A DNA stretch of 64,000 bases, from NCBI RefSeq assembly GCF_040412425.1, contig NC_089755.1, forward strand, positions 53,930,298 through 53,994,297. Direction: 5' to 3'. Both the position numbers and the translations under genes were made by a program. Under the pieces are notes generated by a model, which was not told the origin of the DNA, did no database searches, and saw nothing but the letters and a program-made list of their open reading frames with translations. The DNA is from Macrobrachium rosenbergii (Eukaryota; Arthropoda; Malacostraca; Decapoda; Palaemonidae). Shown in pieces: positions 61,453 to 64,000 of the stretch (the stretch's first letter is position 1; each line of letters opens with the position of its first letter).

Positions 61453-61698
61453 CTGCCCTAAAATAGAAAACTGTAGCATCTGCAGAATTTTCGGAATTGA
61501 GATTTGTCACCCGTTGGGCTCGTGAAACACTAATACACAAGTTACTGCAGTTTGAGAATGATTTTTCTGTGCTTTATTTAGGGGGTCCCATTTGCACCAT
61601 CTGCAAAATCAGTGGTAAGGCAAGGGAAAACTGCAGTATCTACTATTTTTCTCAGTTTTATATTTTTGCAGACACTGCAGTCTTCCATTTTAGGGCAG
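61453..61698 (-). mobile_element. TIR MITE, copy 2 (opposite orientation)
   Basis: 246 bp with termini CTGCCCTAAAATAGAA and TTCCATTTTAGGGCAG. Interior matches the reverse complement of copy 1 (AGGGGGTCCCATTTGCA, AAGGGAAAACTGCAGTATCT). The immediate flanks TTAT and TTAT may be a 4-bp target duplication. Confidence 0.85.
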
Positions 61699-62014
61699 TT
61701 ATGCTAATGACTAATGGAGCTTCTCTCATCCGTCAAGCTTGACCAAGTTAACAAAAAGAGTTTTTCAGGATGCAAGCCTCACACTTGGCTTCTTACCACA
61801 CTCATTTTTGCCTTAACATTTCACGTTATATTCTCAGTGGACCAGAAACTCCATTGTTGTTGGTATAAAGAAGATACTTTGGTGTGAGCTGAATCTCATT
61901 AAGAATGCATGATTTCTTCGCCTTTTCTTCATCATTTTAACTTTTCACATTCGTGGCATAACAAGCTCGTGAGTGAACTTCATATGAACTGAGACCTGTG
62001 CTTGAATATGTGTA

Positions 62015-62016
<2 letters not shown>

Positions 62017-62085
<69 letters not shown>
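62017..62085. repeat. (CT)n microsatellite
   Basis: About 69 bp of CT. Confidence 0.98.
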
Positions 62086-62090
<5 letters not shown>

Positions 62091-62269
62091 TGTCAAGCTA
62101 ATGTTTTGCTTTATTTCTTCATCACAGGTAAGTGGCCACAGTTCATCCGACTTCAGTAAAGCAAAATGGTTTTCCGTCGGTAAGTAAACAAAATATTCAT
62201 TTGATAATGCTGCTGTCAGTGCCCGCACAAATATATATACATATATATACTATATATATATATGTGTGT

Positions 62270-62292
62270 ATGTATATATATATATATATACA

Positions 62293-62378
<86 letters not shown>
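62270..62378. repeat. (TA)n left of foldback F4b
   Basis: TA over about 108 bp with one CAG interruption. Confidence 0.97.
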
Positions 62379-62389
<11 letters not shown>

Positions 62390-62396
62390 TAAATTA

Positions 62397-62624
62397 GGAG
62401 ACCACAGAAACATAAAAATGTGGAGAATAAAGGCTATATTCCCGAGGCCAAACTGTCTCTCTCCTTAGGCAAATAGTGAATCTTACACTATTTGCCTGAG
62501 GAGGGAGACAGTTTGGTCTCTGAAATATAGCCTACATTCTCCTCATTTTGGCGTTTCTATGGGCTCCCTTATATTTGATGGAATTCTGTTTTAACAGAAA
62601 ATATTTCACATTCATATGTATATG

Positions 62625-62625
<1 letters not shown>
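62397..62625 (+). mobile_element. Foldback F4b, terminal repeats of the Penelope-like family
   Basis: Arms 62397-62478 and 62486-62567 are imperfect reverse complements with a 7-base loop. The right arm contains GCCTGAGGAGGGAGAC-AGTTTG-GTCTCT-GAAA. CTGAGGA fits the hammerhead box CUGANGA, followed by a six-pair stem and GAAA. In the left arm the box is mutated (CTAAGGA). The right end TTTTAACAGAAAATATTTCA matches the Penelope-like copy at 27.8-28.2 kb. (TA)n lies on both sides. Confidence 0.7.

Positions 62626-62630
<5 letters not shown>

Positions 62631-62702
<72 letters not shown>
62631..62702. repeat. (TA)n right of foldback F4b
   Basis: About 72 bp of pure TA followed by GTAT repeats. 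Confidence 0.98.
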
Positions 62703-62704
<2 letters not shown>

Positions 62705-62706
<2 letters not shown>

Positions 62707-63375
62707 GTATGTGGTTGTATGTATGTATGTATGTATGTATGTGCACGCGCTTGTGTGCGTATGTGTGCCAGTTTGTGTGGATTTATAGGCCTATAAGGGC
62801 AAAACTGTCAGGGCAAAATCATAGATTTTAGCAGATGCTACTCTATAGGCCGTGAACTGTCGAGTATAAAAATGGCTAAGGTATGTACATGGTATATACA
62901 TATGGGGAACGACGACCACTTGCGCTTTTATAAAGAGTAATAAGCTTACTATTCCTGGCAGGAAGGAAACCAACGCAGGAAAACTGATTAACTTGAACCT
63001 GGGCCAATCTGGTGGATGAAACCGTTGAAGTGATTATTTATGAATCTGTCAGAAAAGTAAGTCGACCCTATAATACGATACGGGTGCCCACTTGGCATGT
63101 TCATTATACCGGTTTGATTGGCGATCGCAGATTTCAGAGTCATTCTCTCGTATGGACGCTTGCTTTTGTTAAACAGGGCCACCACACTCCAATAATCCAA
63201 TTTTTGCCGTGACCCAGAACTCTTGTATGTAAGAAAACTCCCCCTCCCGTGCGTTCTCAGATCCATATTATACCAGTCGCTTGTTCTCGTGTTTCCTTTT
63301 ACGAAATTGTTCTGCTTTGTCTGATGCCAGAATCGATTTCGTTATGGCTATGACCTGGCACTGTTTAAACTTAAA
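62705..63375. other. No gene recognised
   Basis: Unique sequence. A 92-codon minus frame (62988-63266) and a 66-codon plus frame overlap, neither with a motif. Confidence 0.4.
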
Positions 63376-63379
63376 CTTA

Positions 63380-63620
63380 AACGCTCCCGTAGGGGCGTAG
63401 TGCCGCCAGTACACCTCATGCTGCACACTGTAGGCATTAATTACGTTCTTGTTCTTTCTTCCATCTCCTAACAGTTGATACATAGTGCAACCGTGAAGTT
63501 TTCCTCCTGCTAGAGTTAGACATTCAAGACCTATTTCCTCAATTTCTCTTTCAGCGCTGAACGACCTCGTAGGTCCCATCGCTTGACCTCTGGCCTAAAT
63601 TTGATATTTACATTCCTACA
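63380..63620 (+). mobile_element. SINE A, copy 13 (internally deleted)
   Basis: 5' end CTCCCGTAGGGGCGTAGTGC, 5' hairpin partly lost (ACACCTCATGCTGCACACTG), the TTCGGCCCC block deleted, and 3' stem GCGCTGAACGACCT-CGT-AGGTCCC. Ends at GGCCTAAATTTGATATT. Confidence 0.82.
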
Positions 63621-63624
63621 AGTA

Positions 63625-64000
63625 GAAATAGCTGAAGACAACATCCGCGATGGAATGACAGAAGGTCCCGCAAAGAGTTAAGAAAGACTAACGATGAATC
63701 GACGAATAGAAATCGCATTGATGTAGGTAGCTCGATCTTGGACGCTGCCCCTCTCGACCGATAAGAACTCTGGCCAAGTGTGTGTGGGTTTCTGTGTGGT
63801 CTCATTTACAAACTGTGTAGTGTTTGTAATCGAGGTTCTCTCTCACGTAGGGGGTGAGCAGTGGGTTGGCAAGTGCCTCGGTAGTAGTAGTGGTAGCTGT
63901 AGTAGTAATAGCAGGGGTTAACGTCAGGGGCGTCTCCCCTTCGATAAGAACACCCAAATTCCCTATAAAGCCTTCTAACAATGGGTTGGCAAGTACCTCA
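63625..64000. other. Unique sequence with a short direct repeat
   Basis: GTGGGTTGGCAAGTGCCTC (63861) and ATGGGTTGGCAAGTACCTC (63981) are near-identical, about 120 bp apart, suggesting the start of a tandem repeat that continues past the window. Confidence 0.4.

Noticed and set aside
62986..63266. Overlapping 92- and 66-codon frames
   Set aside because: Complementary frames over the same bases, neither with motif or splice support.

Overview
The window is a eukaryotic, gene-poor, microsatellite-rich stretch, most likely from a decapod crustacean (shrimp, prawn or crab). The reasons are the very high density of long (TA)n, (GA/CT)n and (TTA/AAT)n arrays, many old LINE and SINE fragments, MITE-like foldbacks and a spliced gene. 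The assignment below decapod level rests only on memory of similar repeats and is not secure. No bacterial operons, rRNA genes, CRISPR arrays or intact tRNA genes were seen.

Genes. The one convincing protein-coding exon is at 44041-45450 (+). It is a 470-codon, serine/arginine-rich first coding exon with an in-frame upstream stop, a good start context and a clean GTGAGT donor. It continues outside what I can trace, and its product is unrecognised. It holds seven R-R-x-S phosphorylation-type motifs and a degenerate three-fold internal repeat. A second possible exon lies at 5486-5583 (+), ending in GTGAGT after a long unique leader-like region (3720-5485). It has a strong Kozak ATG, but the acidic, protein-like frame is not the ATG frame.

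Layout. 1-3.7 kb: SINE copy, a large (AAT)n palindrome, and an RTE-type LINE cut by another retroelement tail. 3.7-6.7 kb: leader/exon candidate followed by a T-rich degenerate minisatellite. 7.5-9.4 kb: decayed repeat split by a SINE, then an old reverse transcriptase fragment. 9.3-32 kb: mostly (TA)n and (GA)n arrays with foldback elements lodged between them, plus minisatellites at 11.8, 15.9, 19.8, 22 and 24.5 kb. 31-43 kb: nested LINE/hAT insertion, AT-rich minisatellites, GA higher-order repeats, and a hAT MITE with a perfect 8-bp target duplication. 44-47 kb: the gene and a dead RTE LINE in its intron. 47-64 kb: dispersed foldbacks, GA/CT and TTA higher-order repeats, an inverted pair of TIR MITEs and further SINEs.

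Dispersed families defined inside the window: SINE A (13 copies, 12 on the same strand, one with a target duplication of about 21 bp); element B (5 copies, four successive hairpins); LINE C with an (AAT)n 3' tail (7 copies); RTE-like LINE fragments (4); and several foldback families flanked by (TA)n. One foldback family carries a Penelope-like C-terminal reading frame. Several have a hammerhead-like stem-loop followed by GAAA. That group is the most interesting candidate system in the window, but the ribozyme reading is an inference.
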